A program made the translations under genes and the position numbers. The notes under the pieces are model-generated. The model saw only the letters and a program-made list of their open reading frames with translations. It had not been told where the DNA came from and did no database searches. Positions 1-9,110 of a stretch of DNA of 64,000 bases are shown here, one piece after another; position 1 is the stretch's first letter; each line of letters opens with the position of its first letter. Source of the stretch: an uncultured Prevotella sp. Its GTDB lineage: Bacteria > Bacteroidota > Bacteroidia > Bacteroidales > Bacteroidaceae. Location of the stretch: positions 62,001 through 126,000 of the forward strand of contig OMXE01000007.1 of the NCBI GenBank assembly GCA_900314935.1, in the 5' to 3' direction.

Positions 1-155
1 TGGCTTTCGATGGCAACTGGGACTCTTTGGCCAGCGACATTAACTTCGACAAGGTACTGGCTCGCTGCATTGGTGTGGACATCCGTTTCGTTCTGTTCAT
101 GATGGACAGATGGGGACATGCCGACCGTCTGCTGAAGGAGATTAATGCGAGATGA
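1..155 (+). CDS. C-terminal fragment of an unidentified protein (5' end outside window)
   Basis: A frame beginning at base 3 stays open for 50 codons and ends with TGA at 153-155, about 30 bp before the next gene. The peptide ends ...MDRWGHADRLLKEINAR. It is soluble-looking, with no membrane segment or sorting tail. I do not recognise the family. The short A/T-rich spacer made of attaaac words suggests it may be cotranscribed with the glycosidase that follows. It is called a gene because the frame is open up to the window edge and its codon use resembles its neighbours. Confidence 0.6.
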   Translation, partial: AFDGNWDSLASDINFDKVLARCIGVDIRFVLFMMDRWGHADRLLKEINAR

Positions 156-185
156 AAATTAAACATTAAACATTAAAGATTAGAG

Positions 186-3077
186 ATGAAGGTTAAGGGA
201 TTCGTGTTAGTTGGGGTCTTGCTGGCGCATCTGACAATGTTTGCGCAGCAAAACGGATCATACGTCCAGTCGGGCTATCGTGAGAAGATCGACCTGAGTG
301 GGAAATGGCTGTTCCAGTTAGACCCCGACTCCACCCTGAAACCTACCAGTAAGTTCAACGATGTAATCTATCTTCCCGGTACTACCGATACGAATAGAAA
401 GGGAAATGCTGCTACGAAGAAAGACGAGACCACCCACCTGACACGCAAATACAGCTATGTGGGCAAGGCGTGGTATCAGGTTCCCGTGCGGATTCCCAAA
501 TCGTGGAAAGGTCAGCAGATTGTCCTCTACATGGAGCGCACCAAGCCCACCACGGTGTATGTTGACGGGAAGCCGGTGGGAAGCAACAACGATATCTCCA
601 CACCGCAGGAATATATCTTATCGAAGCAGCTCAAGCCGGGAGTCCATTACATCACCGTGATGGTGGACAATAGTGAGAACACCGTTCCGCCACAGATCAT
701 CAGTAATTCGCATGCCTACACCGAGGATACCCAGACCAACTGGAACGGAATCATCGGCAGGATCTACCTGGAAAAACGGGCGCCTACGCACATCGACAAC
801 CTGATCATCACTACCGATAGTGAAAGGAAAGAGGTGCAGGTAACGGTAAATATCGACGGTCAGCTCAAGGCTGATACGAAGATGAAGTTCATCCTCATCC
901 CGTGGGGAGGCGACTATGGTTATGTCATTGGCGAGAAGATGGTTCCCAAGACGCAGAATCCATTCACCCACGCCCGGGTTATCTACCGCGATGACAGTCT
1001 GAAGCTATGGAGCGAGCATCATCCTTCCCTCTATCGCATACACGTCACACTCGACGGATACGACGAGATGGAGAAGACCTTCGGCGTCAGGAGCTTCACC
1101 ACACAGGGCACACAGTTCGCCATTAACGGTAACACCACCTTCCTCAGAGGAAAGCATGATGCCTGTGTGTTCCCCCTGACAGGTCATGTGCCCATGACCA
1201 TGGAGGAATGGCGGCGGTACTTCCAGATATGCAAGGGCTATGGCATCAACCATGTGCGTTTCCACTCATGGTGCCCGCCAGAGGCTTGTTTCCTGGCAGC
1301 CGACATCGAAGGAATATACCTGCAGCCTGAACTGCCGTTCTGGGGTGACTTCAACAAAGACGACCGTAGGTTAATGGACTTCCTCATGAAGGAAGGTACA
1401 CGAATCATAACCACCTATGGTCACCACCCCTCGTTTGTGATGATGGCCTTAGGAAACGAACTGTGGGGCGACATCCCTACCATGCAGCTTTTCACGAAGG
1501 CTTTCAAAAAGATGGATCCTACCAAGCTCTTTACGTTCGGTTCCAACTACTACTTAGGCTACCAGGGGTGGAAAGAGGGGATGGATTTCTTCGTCACCTG
1601 TCGTAACGGCGGGGAGGAATGGGGGAAGTTCAATACCCATACCCGCGGCTCGTTCTCGTTTGCCGATGCTGCCGGTGGCGGAATGATCAACAGCATCTAT
1701 CCGAATTCTATCATGAATTTTGCCGAGGGTATCAAAGACTGTCAGGTTCCCATCATCGGTCATGAAACGGCGCAGTTCCAAACCTATCCCGACTATAACG
1801 AAATCAGCAAATACTCCGGAGTGCTCTATCCATATAACATGGAAGTGTTCCGCAGCAGGTTAGAGAAGGCAGGTATGCTCGATCAGGCAGCCGATTTCCA
1901 CAAGGCATCGGGTCTGTGGAGTGTGGAGCTCTATAAACAGGAGATTGAAATGGCGCTGCGAACACCTGGTATGGGTGGATTCCAGCTGCTCGACCTGCAA
2001 GACTACCCCGGACAGGGCTCTGCGTATGTGGGTATCCTCGATGCGTTCATGGAACCCAAAGGCATGACCACTCCCCAAGAATGGCGTCAGTGGTGCTCTC
2101 CCATCGTTCCGCTATTCCTTACAGAGAAGTTCTGCTGGACCACCGATGAAACCGTCAAGGGGAAGATCCAGCTGGCCAACTACAGCGAGTCCATCGACGA
2201 GTATAAGTGGAACCAGGGTGTGATGACCTGGCAGCTGATGGATAGGGAAGGAATGACACTTAAACGAGGGAAAGTAAGCATCCCTGAAAATAGTCATGGT
2301 CTGACCGACTTAGGGGATATCAGCATCGATGTCAGCGACCTTCAACCGCAAAAATACACACTCGTCTTGAAATCCTATTATAATAAGGAGAGTGGGAAAT
2401 GCTTTGAGAACTATTATTATATCTGGGTGTTCCCAAGCATGAAGAACCCGTTGTCGGTACCTAAGGATATTCTTGTGGCGCATCGGTATGATGCAGAAAC
2501 AGCTAGAATACTGAGTGGGGGCGGAACGGTTCTGCTGATGCCCGACAGTACGCAGATGAAGGACCTTACCGTGGGCGGACTCTTCCAGACCGACTATTGG
2601 AACTACCGTATGTTCAAAACCATCTGCGAGAATAATAAGAAGTCGGTTTCACCGGGCACCTTGGGTATTCTTACGAATCCTGAGCATCCCATCTTCAACA
2701 GCTTCCCCACGGAGATGCACACCAACTGGCAGTGGTTCCCCATCATCAAGGCCTCACGACCGTTTATGCTCGACAATACCGCAGCGGCTTACCGACCCAT
2801 CGTACAGGTTATCGACAATGTGGAACGGAACCATAAGCTTGGACTGATCTTCGAGTTTGCTGTCAACAAGGGTAAGCTGTTGGTATGTATGTCGCCGCTC
2901 GACCAGCTGCAGCAGTACCCCGAGGCTCGTCAGCTGTATAAGAGCATCCTACAGTATATGCAATCACCCGACTTCTCCCCGAAGACGCAAATCACAAGCA
3001 GGGATCTCCAGCAGCTTTTTACCACACCTGTTGTAGAAGGGAAGATCGGTGAGCTGAACAACATCTCACCCTATTGA
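186..3077 (+). CDS. Secreted glycoside hydrolase family 2 protein
   Basis: A 963-residue exported glycosidase. Residues 1-21 form a signal peptide (hydrophobic LVGVLLAHLTMFA, then QQ). Next come a GH2 sugar-binding jelly roll (about 35-200, with SGKWLFQLD and AWYQVPVRIP), an Ig-like domain (about 205-310) and a TIM barrel (about 310-640). The barrel carries the clan GH-A residues: ALGNELWG puts the predicted acid/base at Glu425, and IIGHETAQF puts the predicted nucleophile at Glu527. A C-terminal region of about 300 residues follows. Known family activities include beta-galactosidase, beta-glucuronidase and beta-mannosidase; I cannot choose among them. Location is periplasm or cell surface. 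No promoter is visible just upstream, so it probably belongs to an operon entering from the left. Confidence 0.88.
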   Translation: MKVKGFVLVGVLLAHLTMFAQQNGSYVQSGYREKIDLSGKWLFQLDPDSTLKPTSKFNDVIYLPGTTDTNRKGNAATKKDETTHLTRKYSYVGKAWYQVPVRIPKSWKGQQIVLYMERTKPTTVYVDGKPVGSNNDISTPQEYILSKQLKPGVHYITVMVDNSENTVPPQIISNSHAYTEDTQTNWNGIIGRIYLEKRAPTHIDNLIITTDSERKEVQVTVNIDGQLKADTKMKFILIPWGGDYGYVIGEKMVPKTQNPFTHARVIYRDDSLKLWSEHHPSLYRIHVTLDGYDEMEKTFGVRSFTTQGTQFAINGNTTFLRGKHDACVFPLTGHVPMTMEEWRRYFQICKGYGINHVRFHSWCPPEACFLAADIEGIYLQPELPFWGDFNKDDRRLMDFLMKEGTRIITTYGHHPSFVMMALGNELWGDIPTMQLFTKAFKKMDPTKLFTFGSNYYLGYQGWKEGMDFFVTCRNGGEEWGKFNTHTRGSFSFADAAGGGMINSIYPNSIMNFAEGIKDCQVPIIGHETAQFQTYPDYNEISKYSGVLYPYNMEVFRSRLEKAGMLDQAADFHKASGLWSVELYKQEIEMALRTPGMGGFQLLDLQDYPGQGSAYVGILDAFMEPKGMTTPQEWRQWCSPIVPLFLTEKFCWTTDETVKGKIQLANYSESIDEYKWNQGVMTWQLMDREGMTLKRGKVSIPENSHGLTDLGDISIDVSDLQPQKYTLVLKSYYNKESGKCFENYYYIWVFPSMKNPLSVPKDILVAHRYDAETARILSGGGTVLLMPDSTQMKDLTVGGLFQTDYWNYRMFKTICENNKKSVSPGTLGILTNPEHPIFNSFPTEMHTNWQWFPIIKASRPFMLDNTAAAYRPIVQVIDNVERNHKLGLIFEFAVNKGKLLVCMSPLDQLQQYPEARQLYKSILQYMQSPDFSPKTQITSRDLQQLFTTPVVEGKIGELNNISPY

Positions 3078-3083
3078 TATAAA

Positions 3084-3112
3084 AAAAGGCAAGATTATTT
3101 CTTGCCTTTCTT
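3084..3112. terminator. Bidirectional hairpin terminator between GH2 and helicase genes
   Basis: AAAGGCAAGA and TTCTTGCCTTT pair around a short loop. An A-run lies to the left and a T-run to the right, so it can stop both convergent transcripts. The last codons of the helicase gene (KKKGKK and stop) lie inside the hairpin. Confidence 0.7.
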
Positions 3113-5080
3113 TTTGGGTTTCCTCCGTGCCCATCCCTCTTCCGAGAAATCGGGCTCCTCACCTACAAGTTCGATAGGTCCGCCTTGGAAGAACTGGCGC
3201 CAATCGTCCTTACGACCGCTTTCCATGCGGGCAGCACCGCGTTTACCACGTTTGCTCTCCACCTTCTTCTTTTTCTCGAAACGATCAAAGCTGGCCTCCT
3301 TTGAACTTTGAACTTTGTGCTCGGCTCTGCCGCTTTGCTCTGCAAAGAACTTTGAACTATGAACTTTAACCTTCTCCCTTTGTCCTCCATCCTCCTTCGT
3401 TCCCCTCTTCATGGAGGGGTTAGGGGTGGCCTCTCCATCATTACAACGCACCTCACGCCCCTTATATTTAGCGCCTGTCAGGTACTTTGTCACGCGGTCG
3501 GCATCCTCCTCAGCCACATCGAAGAAAGAGATGGTGTTCTGCAAGTCGATATGACCAACCTCCACATGACCCTTCACTTTCTTGTTCAGGAACTGCATCA
3601 GCTCACCGGGGAAGAAACCGTCTTTCTTACCTAAGTTAATGAACAATCGGCGGAAGCCAGCCTCAGCCTTTCGCGATCCTCGGCCTCTCGACCTCTCCTT
3701 CGACCTGCCTCCTTCTGCCTTCGTCCTTCCTCCTTCGTCCTTCCTCCTGGAACTCGGCTTCTCAATCTCTGGAGCATTGGCATAGTAAGAAAGGAACTTA
3801 CCGAACTCGATGCTCACAATCTTCTTGATGATATCCTCCTTGTCGATGAACTCGAAGAAACGACTGATATCACCCATGAACGGATCAATCTGCTCCTCCA
3901 GTACATCGGTCTTCACAATCTGGTCCATCACCTTATAGAGCTGCTTCTTACAGATCTCCTGTGCCGAGGGCATCTCTCCCTCAGCGAACTCCTTACCGAT
4001 GACCTTCTCGATGCTGCGTATCTTGTGCTTCTCACGACTGTGGACGATGGAGATGGAAGTACCCTTCTTACCGGCACGACCCGTACGACCGCTGCGGTGG
4101 GTGTAGTTCTCTATATCGTCGGGCAAGCCGTAGTTGATGACATGCGTCAGATCATCCACATCCAAGCCACGGGCAGCCACATCGGTAGCCACCAGCAGCT
4201 GCGTGAGGTGCTGACGGAACTTCTGCATGGTGAGGTCGCGCTGCGCCTGACTGAGGTCGCCGTGCAGACTCTCGGCATTATAGCCGTCCTTGATCAGCTT
4301 GTCGGCAATCTCCTGTGTCTCAATCTTCGTCCTGCAGAAGATAATGGCGAAGATGCGCGGATAGAAGTCAACAATGCGCTTCAAAGCCAGATACTTATCC
4401 CTGGCGTGCACCATGTAATACACATGGTTCACATTCTCGGCACCCTCGTTCCTACTGCCCACCACAATCTCCTTATGGTCGTGCAGGTAGTTCAGCGCAA
4501 TCTTCTCGATTTCTTTGCTCATGGTAGCCGAGAAGAGCAGGGTATTACGCTCTGCCGGCACATGCTCAAATATCTCGTTGATGCTGTCAGAGAAGCCCAT
4601 GTTCAGCATCTCGTCAGCCTCATCCAATACAACGCTCTTGATATGCTCTATCTGGGCCTTACCGCGGTGCATAAGGTCGATCAATCTACCGGGTGTAGCC
4701 ACAATGATCTGTGCCCCATGCTTCAGGGCACGAATCTGCTGTTCAATGCTCGCGCCACCATAAACAGGCACCACGTGCACCCCTTTCATGTATTTGGAGA
4801 AATCCCGCAGATCATCGGCAATCTGCAGACACAGTTCTCGTGTCGGACTTAAAATCAGTGCTTGTGTTTCCTCGTTCTCCACATCAATCTTCTGTAACAG
4901 CGGAATACCGAATGCCGCTGTCTTTCCCGTACCCGTCTGGGCAAGGGCAATCACATCGTTTCCTTCCCCTAACAGATAGGGAATCACTTCTTCCTGGACG
5001 GGCATTGGCGAAACAAAGCCCATCTCCGTAATGGCCTGCAGTATCTCACTGCTCACGCCTAATTCTTCAAATGTCTTCAA
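3095..5080 (-). CDS. DEAD-box ATP-dependent RNA helicase with DbpA-type RNA-binding domain
   Basis: A 661-residue RNA helicase of the DeaD/CsdA type, expected to remodel structured RNA during ribosome assembly or cold adaptation. Visible motifs in order: Q-motif region (residues 1-30), Walker A AQTGTGKT, PTRELCLQI, VLDEADEML, LLFSATMS, and HRSGRTGRAGKKG for the second RecA domain. A DbpA-like RNA-binding fold (RRLFINLGKKDGF...) follows at about 475-545. Two low-complexity basic stretches are odd. One (about 442-470, rich in DEGGR and KAEGGR words) lies between the helicase core and the RNA-binding domain; the other (about 548-593) lies in the tail. Both are encoded by the repeat words that fill nearby intergenic DNA and look like inserted sequence. 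The start fits the promoter just upstream. I leave the symbol empty because deaD, csdA and dbpA cannot be separated here. Confidence 0.93.
   Translation of the reverse strand: MKTFEELGVSSEILQAITEMGFVSPMPVQEEVIPYLLGEGNDVIALAQTGTGKTAAFGIPLLQKIDVENEETQALILSPTRELCLQIADDLRDFSKYMKGVHVVPVYGGASIEQQIRALKHGAQIIVATPGRLIDLMHRGKAQIEHIKSVVLDEADEMLNMGFSDSINEIFEHVPAERNTLLFSATMSKEIEKIALNYLHDHKEIVVGSRNEGAENVNHVYYMVHARDKYLALKRIVDFYPRIFAIIFCRTKIETQEIADKLIKDGYNAESLHGDLSQAQRDLTMQKFRQHLTQLLVATDVAARGLDVDDLTHVINYGLPDDIENYTHRSGRTGRAGKKGTSISIVHSREKHKIRSIEKVIGKEFAEGEMPSAQEICKKQLYKVMDQIVKTDVLEEQIDPFMGDISRFFEFIDKEDIIKKIVSIEFGKFLSYYANAPEIEKPSSRRKDEGGRTKAEGGRSKERSRGRGSRKAEAGFRRLFINLGKKDGFFPGELMQFLNKKVKGHVEVGHIDLQNTISFFDVAEEDADRVTKYLTGAKYKGREVRCNDGEATPNPSMKRGTKEDGGQREKVKVHSSKFFAEQSGRAEHKVQSSKEASFDRFEKKKKVESKRGKRGAARMESGRKDDWRQFFQGGPIELVGEEPDFSEEGWARRKPKKKGKK
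3296..3440. repeat. Repeat-word insertion inside helicase gene (tail)
   Basis: This stretch contains a G/C hairpin (CCCCTCTTCATGGAGGGG, 3402-3419), two blocks of gaactttgaactttg words and a ctttgctctgcaaag hairpin. Similar words occur between genes at 13.35 kb, and similar CCCCTCC...GGAGGGG hairpins occur at 6.8 and 50.0 kb. It stays in frame and encodes a disordered basic segment of the helicase. Confidence 0.55.
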
Positions 5081-5103
5081 TGCTAATACTTATTATTACG
5101 GTG

Positions 5104-5135
5104 CAAAGGTACGATTAAGTGAGAACAAAAACAAA
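5104..5135 (-). promoter_or_regulatory. Bacteroidetes sigma promoter for helicase gene
   Basis: On the minus strand a TTTG box (5135-5132) is followed 20 nt later by TACCTTTG (5111-5104), matching the TTTG / TAnnTTTG consensus. Transcription would start about 20 nt before the ATG at 5080. The 20 bases CAAAGGTACGATTAAGTGAG read on the plus strand recur upstream of the DUF6057 gene at 38.53 kb. Confidence 0.75.
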
Positions 5136-5159
5136 TTTATTTGCAATTTTCTGAGTGAG

Positions 5160-5420
5160 AGCACTTTCGGCTCATCCTTTTCTTTGGCAAAGAAACAAAC
5201 TCTTACCCTCTTTTTCTTTGGCGCAAAGAAAAGAGGCAAAAGAAACATCCTATATGGAGGGGCTTAACCGCTCCTTCTCGTCGCTCGTTCATTAAGGTAC
5301 GCTCAGGGCATCAAAGCCCTGGCGTGATTTTTTAGTCGGCTTACGCCAGGTCGTTGGTGTCAATCACCACAGCCCATCATGCCCATCAAGCCCATCAAGC
5401 CCATTAAGTGGTTTCATCTC
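5160..5420. repeat. Intergenic repeat cluster (CTTTGGCAAAG hairpins, CCTGGCGT inverted repeat, cccatcaag words)
   Basis: The 1 kb between the helicase promoter and the TonB receptor has no credible gene. This first part holds two hairpins of the TTTCTTTGGCAAAGAAA type. It also holds CCTGGCGT and ACGCCAGG as an inverted pair about 17 bp apart (around 5313-5350), and a run of cccatcaag/cccattaag words near 5378-5406. The same word recurs, inverted, in the wbqC gene near 46.23 kb. Confidence 0.55.
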
Positions 5421-5695
5421 TTTGCTACACCCCACAAAGATAACCATTATTTCCCAAAGTAATAAATCTTTTATACCTATAAATGAGAAATGAATACTTA
5501 TGCATTCCGAAACAGGCTGTTTAGAAAGTATGGCAGTTGGAGGGAGAGAATGACGTTCTCTCTCCTAGTGTTTGACGTTTTCTCTCCCAGCGTTTAAGAC
5601 ACTTGGAATAATCATACAAATAAGAGTATGAATATACAGTCCTGTATTTTAACTCAAATCATACTTATTACTTGTTACCTATTACTTATCACTTA

Positions 5696-5957
5696 TTGTC
5701 ATTTTGTGCCAACATCTAACCCAATATGCCTGAAATGCCCTACCACAATGGATTTGACAAGGGTTAGATGTTGCTTGAACATCTAACCTACATCTAACCT
5801 TCATATCCCTTCGAGCTTCCCTTCTCCAAATTGAAGAGAGAGTATCTGGGTTAGATGTACGGGATATCTGGGTTAGATGTTTGAACAACATCTAACCCAC
5901 CTCAACCCCCCTGTATATCGATGTTTCAAGAGATTTGGGTTAGATGTTGGGGTGTTG
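5696..5957. repeat. Array of inverted catctaaccc / gggttagatg words
   Basis: Roughly eight copies of the ten-base word occur in both orientations within 260 bp. Two pairs form clean hairpins: 5762-5788 (11-bp stem, 5-nt loop) and 5870-5898 (12-bp stem, 5-nt loop). No open frame of coding character crosses it. Its position just upstream of the TonB receptor promoter could matter for expression, but no regulator can be named. Confidence 0.7.
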
Positions 5958-6062
5958 AAGGAAAAAACTATTATTTACAGCAGACCTAAGTGAAAAAATG
6001 TTAAATATTTTCTTTTCCGTGCAAGATTTTGATTGTCGCTTTATTATATAAAGAAAAAGGAG

Positions 6063-6070
6063 TAAATTTG
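6063..6070 (+). promoter_or_regulatory. Putative -7 box for TonB receptor operon
   Basis: TAAATTTG matches the -7 consensus TAnnTTTG. The matching -33 position carries only a weak TTTA (6040-6043, 19-nt spacing). Transcription would give a leader of about 50 nt before the start at 6125. Confidence 0.4.
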
Positions 6071-6124
6071 CACTCCAGCCACGGATGGTAATAAAAAAGA
6101 TTATTAGCGAGAAAATATAAAGAC

Positions 6125-9100
6125 GTGAAAAAGTATTTTTTTGTATTTGCCTGTATCATGATGGTCGTACAAAATGTGAAAGCGCAGGAGTATTTCTCCT
6201 CTGCTTCCGATTTTGCCCGACTGTATATAGGTGAGGTTGAACCACAGTATCTGTTATCAGCTTGGCGCGACATCCCCTATTACAAAGGCACAACAGACTT
6301 GTATGAGGGGCGCATCAGTTACCATGGTGTGGTTTACGATCATGTGAAACTGCGTTTCGACCAGTTGGAACAGCGGGTGGTGATCCTTTCTCCCATAGGG
6401 AATGTGTTTTGTATTCCTGAACAGGAACATATTGACTGGTTTGAGATGGATGGGCAACGATTTGTGCATGATCCGGAGGATGACTCGCGCTTTGCGGCCT
6501 TGCTTTCGGATGGAAGTACGAATGGCACCCAGCTGTATTATATTGCGTGGAAGGTTTGCAGTGGTGAGAACGCTTTCGAAGGAAGGAAATACCAGAAGGT
6601 GCTCAACACCAAGGAGCATTATACGCTGGTTACTCCCGATGGGGAAATGTATCATGTGAACCGCGCAGCGGATGTGGCCAAACTCTTTCCTGAACAGAAA
6701 AAGCAGATTAAGCAGTTCGCAAAGAAGAACCGTCTTTCCTTCTCAAAGAACAAACGCCAGAGCAGTCTGGTGAAGGTGGTGGAAAACCTCAATGGCAGAC
6801 CCACCCCCTTACCCCTCCCTCACAAGGAGGGGAGTAGATACTCTCAAGACGAGCTTGCTAAAAAGGAACAGGCGGTATCGGTAACCACTCCCCTCCCTCA
6901 AAGGGAGGGGTTGGAGGAGGGTCTTCTCACGGGCATCCCCGTCCTTGACAACGACTCGGTGGCCGCGGCAGTGGCTTCCACCAAGACCAAGACGTATATC
7001 GTGCCGGGTGTGAAGAAGGCGAAGGCGAGTCTTTCGGATGACCAGGAGCTGGACGAGATCGTGGTGGTGGGCGGCCGACCGTCGGCGGTGAAGAATATGA
7101 TGATGGGATCGGAGAAGTTCAAGCCCGTGCTACTGAAGAACATCCCATCGGCTTTTGGCGAGTCGGACATCATGAAGATCGTGCTCACGCTACCTGGTGT
7201 GACCACTGTGGGTGAGGCTTCCAGCGGATATAATGTGCGAGGCGGTGCTACCGACCAGAACCTGATTCTCTTCAATGGCGGAACGGTTTATAACCCGTCG
7301 CATCTGTTCGGCTTGTTCACCTCGTTCAACTCGGATGCGGTGGATGATGTGGAGCTGTTCAAATCGAGCATCCCCGTGGAATATGGCGGTAGGATCAGTA
7401 GCGTACTGAAGGTTACCTCGAAGGAGGCGAACATGGAGAAGCTTACCGGTTCGGCCAGTATCGGAGCGCTTACCAGTAAGGTGAATATCGAGATTCCGAT
7501 TGTGAAGGATCATGTATCGCTGCTGCTGAACGGCAGGACCACCTATAGCGACTGGATGCTGAAGAAACTGCCTGAGAGCAGCGGCTACAAGAACGGTACG
7601 GCTAACTTCTACGACCTTGGTGGCGCGCTGACGTGGAAACTGAACAGCTTCCACCGATTGAAGGTGTATGGCTATTGGAGTAAGGATAAGTTCTCGTTCA
7701 GCTCGGAGGATAACTATGGCTACCAGAATCGCAATTTCTCTGCAGAGTGGCGCACGATTCTGAATGAGCAGATGACCGTTACGGGCTCGGCAGGTCTTGA
7801 CCATTACGACTATTTTAACGAGGATAAGGCAACACCTTCCATGGCCGCCCGACTGAGTTTCGGTATTGACCAGCTATGGGGTAAGCTGCATCTCCGTCAG
7901 CGCATGTCGGAAACAGATGTACTTAACTACGGTCTTTCGGTGCAGCATTACCATGTGCAGGGCGGTAGGTATGAGCCGGTGGGTGAGGCATCGCGCATCA
8001 AGATCGATCAGCTACAGAAGGAAAAGGCTATGGAGAGTGCTGTCTATATCGACTATGAGCGAGCGCTCACCGAAAAGCTGTCGGTTACGGGCGGATTGCG
8101 CTATACGATGTTCAATGCCCTGGGTCCGCGCGACGTGAACCATTATCATGAAGGGGAGCTGCCTTCGGAGGCAACACTGTTGGAAACACGTAGTGAAACA
8201 GGAATCATCAAGACCTACCATGCGCCAGAGCTGCGCGTATCAACTCGCTATGCCCTGCTAGAGAACCTTTCGCTGAAGGCGGGATTCAACACCATGCATC
8301 AGTATATCCACAAGGTGTCGAACACTTCAATCATGTCGCCTACGGATATCTGGAAGCTGTCCGACTATAACATCAAGCCGCAGAATGGCTGGCAGGTGGC
8401 TGCAGGCATCTATCATGAGACGTATGACAAGAAGTATGAGTTCTCAGCAGAGGCTTACTACAAGCATATCAACGACTACCTCAATTACCGCAGTTCGGCT
8501 GTCCTGCTGATGAACCACCACCTGGAGACGGATGTGATCTCTACCAAGGGAAAAGCCTATGGCATAGAGCTGCAGGCGAAGAAGCCGACAGGAAGGCTGA
8601 ATGGATGGATTAACTATACCTACTCGCGCTCGTTGCTCCGCCAGGACGACAAGCGGGTGGCCATGCCGCTGAACAATGGTGAGTGGTATCCGGCTGAATA
8701 CGACCGACCGCATGAGGTGAAGGCGGTGCTGAACCTGAAGTTTACCGAAAGGTATAGTTTATCGAGTAACTTCAACTATGCCACGGGAAGGCCGACAACA
8801 GTACCTGCGGGGCAATATTACGATTCGTACCATAAAAGATACATGCCCCACTACACCGACCGCAACAACTATCGTATTCCCGACTATATGCGACTGGACC
8901 TTGCGTTCAATATAGAACCGACGCACAAGCTGACCAGTTTCCTGCATACATCGTTCTCTTTTGGAGTGTATAATGCGCTGGCCCGCAAGAATGCGTATAA
9001 TATCTATTATGTTACTGAGGGAACGGATATACAAGGCTATAAACTCTCTGTGTTCGGCACTGCCATTCCTTACGTCTCCATTAATATAAAATTTAACTAA
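6125..9100 (+). CDS. TonB-dependent outer-membrane receptor
   Basis: A 991-residue outer-membrane transporter. It starts at GTG, followed directly by a typical signal peptide (KKYFFVFACIMMVVQNVKAQ). The usual carboxypeptidase-like domain of SusC proteins is absent. Instead, residues about 21-215 form an unassigned N-terminal domain. A repeat-derived insertion follows (225-266, rich in Pro/Leu), then the plug (about 305-420, with DEIVVVGG, NVRGGATDQNLILFNGG and VEYGGRISSVLKV) and a beta-barrel to the C-terminal aromatic-like residue (IKFN). DUF4249 and an MG2/plug protein follow immediately, a receptor operon common in Bacteroidetes. The substrate is unknown. The receptor imports something in a TonB/ExbBD-dependent way, or displays it at the surface. 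Confidence 0.9.
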   Translation: MKKYFFVFACIMMVVQNVKAQEYFSSASDFARLYIGEVEPQYLLSAWRDIPYYKGTTDLYEGRISYHGVVYDHVKLRFDQLEQRVVILSPIGNVFCIPEQEHIDWFEMDGQRFVHDPEDDSRFAALLSDGSTNGTQLYYIAWKVCSGENAFEGRKYQKVLNTKEHYTLVTPDGEMYHVNRAADVAKLFPEQKKQIKQFAKKNRLSFSKNKRQSSLVKVVENLNGRPTPLPLPHKEGSRYSQDELAKKEQAVSVTTPLPQREGLEEGLLTGIPVLDNDSVAAAVASTKTKTYIVPGVKKAKASLSDDQELDEIVVVGGRPSAVKNMMMGSEKFKPVLLKNIPSAFGESDIMKIVLTLPGVTTVGEASSGYNVRGGATDQNLILFNGGTVYNPSHLFGLFTSFNSDAVDDVELFKSSIPVEYGGRISSVLKVTSKEANMEKLTGSASIGALTSKVNIEIPIVKDHVSLLLNGRTTYSDWMLKKLPESSGYKNGTANFYDLGGALTWKLNSFHRLKVYGYWSKDKFSFSSEDNYGYQNRNFSAEWRTILNEQMTVTGSAGLDHYDYFNEDKATPSMAARLSFGIDQLWGKLHLRQRMSETDVLNYGLSVQHYHVQGGRYEPVGEASRIKIDQLQKEKAMESAVYIDYERALTEKLSVTGGLRYTMFNALGPRDVNHYHEGELPSEATLLETRSETGIIKTYHAPELRVSTRYALLENLSLKAGFNTMHQYIHKVSNTSIMSPTDIWKLSDYNIKPQNGWQVAAGIYHETYDKKYEFSAEAYYKHINDYLNYRSSAVLLMNHHLETDVISTKGKAYGIELQAKKPTGRLNGWINYTYSRSLLRQDDKRVAMPLNNGEWYPAEYDRPHEVKAVLNLKFTERYSLSSNFNYATGRPTTVPAGQYYDSYHKRYMPHYTDRNNYRIPDYMRLDLAFNIEPTHKLTSFLHTSFSFGVYNALARKNAYNIYYVTEGTDIQGYKLSVFGTAIPYVSINIKFN
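6798..6923. repeat. 126-bp palindromic element inserted in frame in TonB receptor gene
   Basis: Left arm 6798-6836 and right arm 6886-6923 are near-perfect inverted copies. Each also contains its own CCCCTCCCT...AGGGAGGGG-type hairpin. The 49-bp core between them resembles, in reverse, the core of the M16-gene element (shared GATAC and TCTTGA.AGTATCT-like blocks). At 126 bp it adds exactly 42 codons and leaves the frame open. Confidence 0.7.
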
Positions 9101-9110
9101 GATTGAAGAT

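Noticed and set aside
4025..4852. 275-codon plus-strand frame antisense to the helicase
   Set aside because: Shadow frame with no domain; lies over the conserved helicase motifs.
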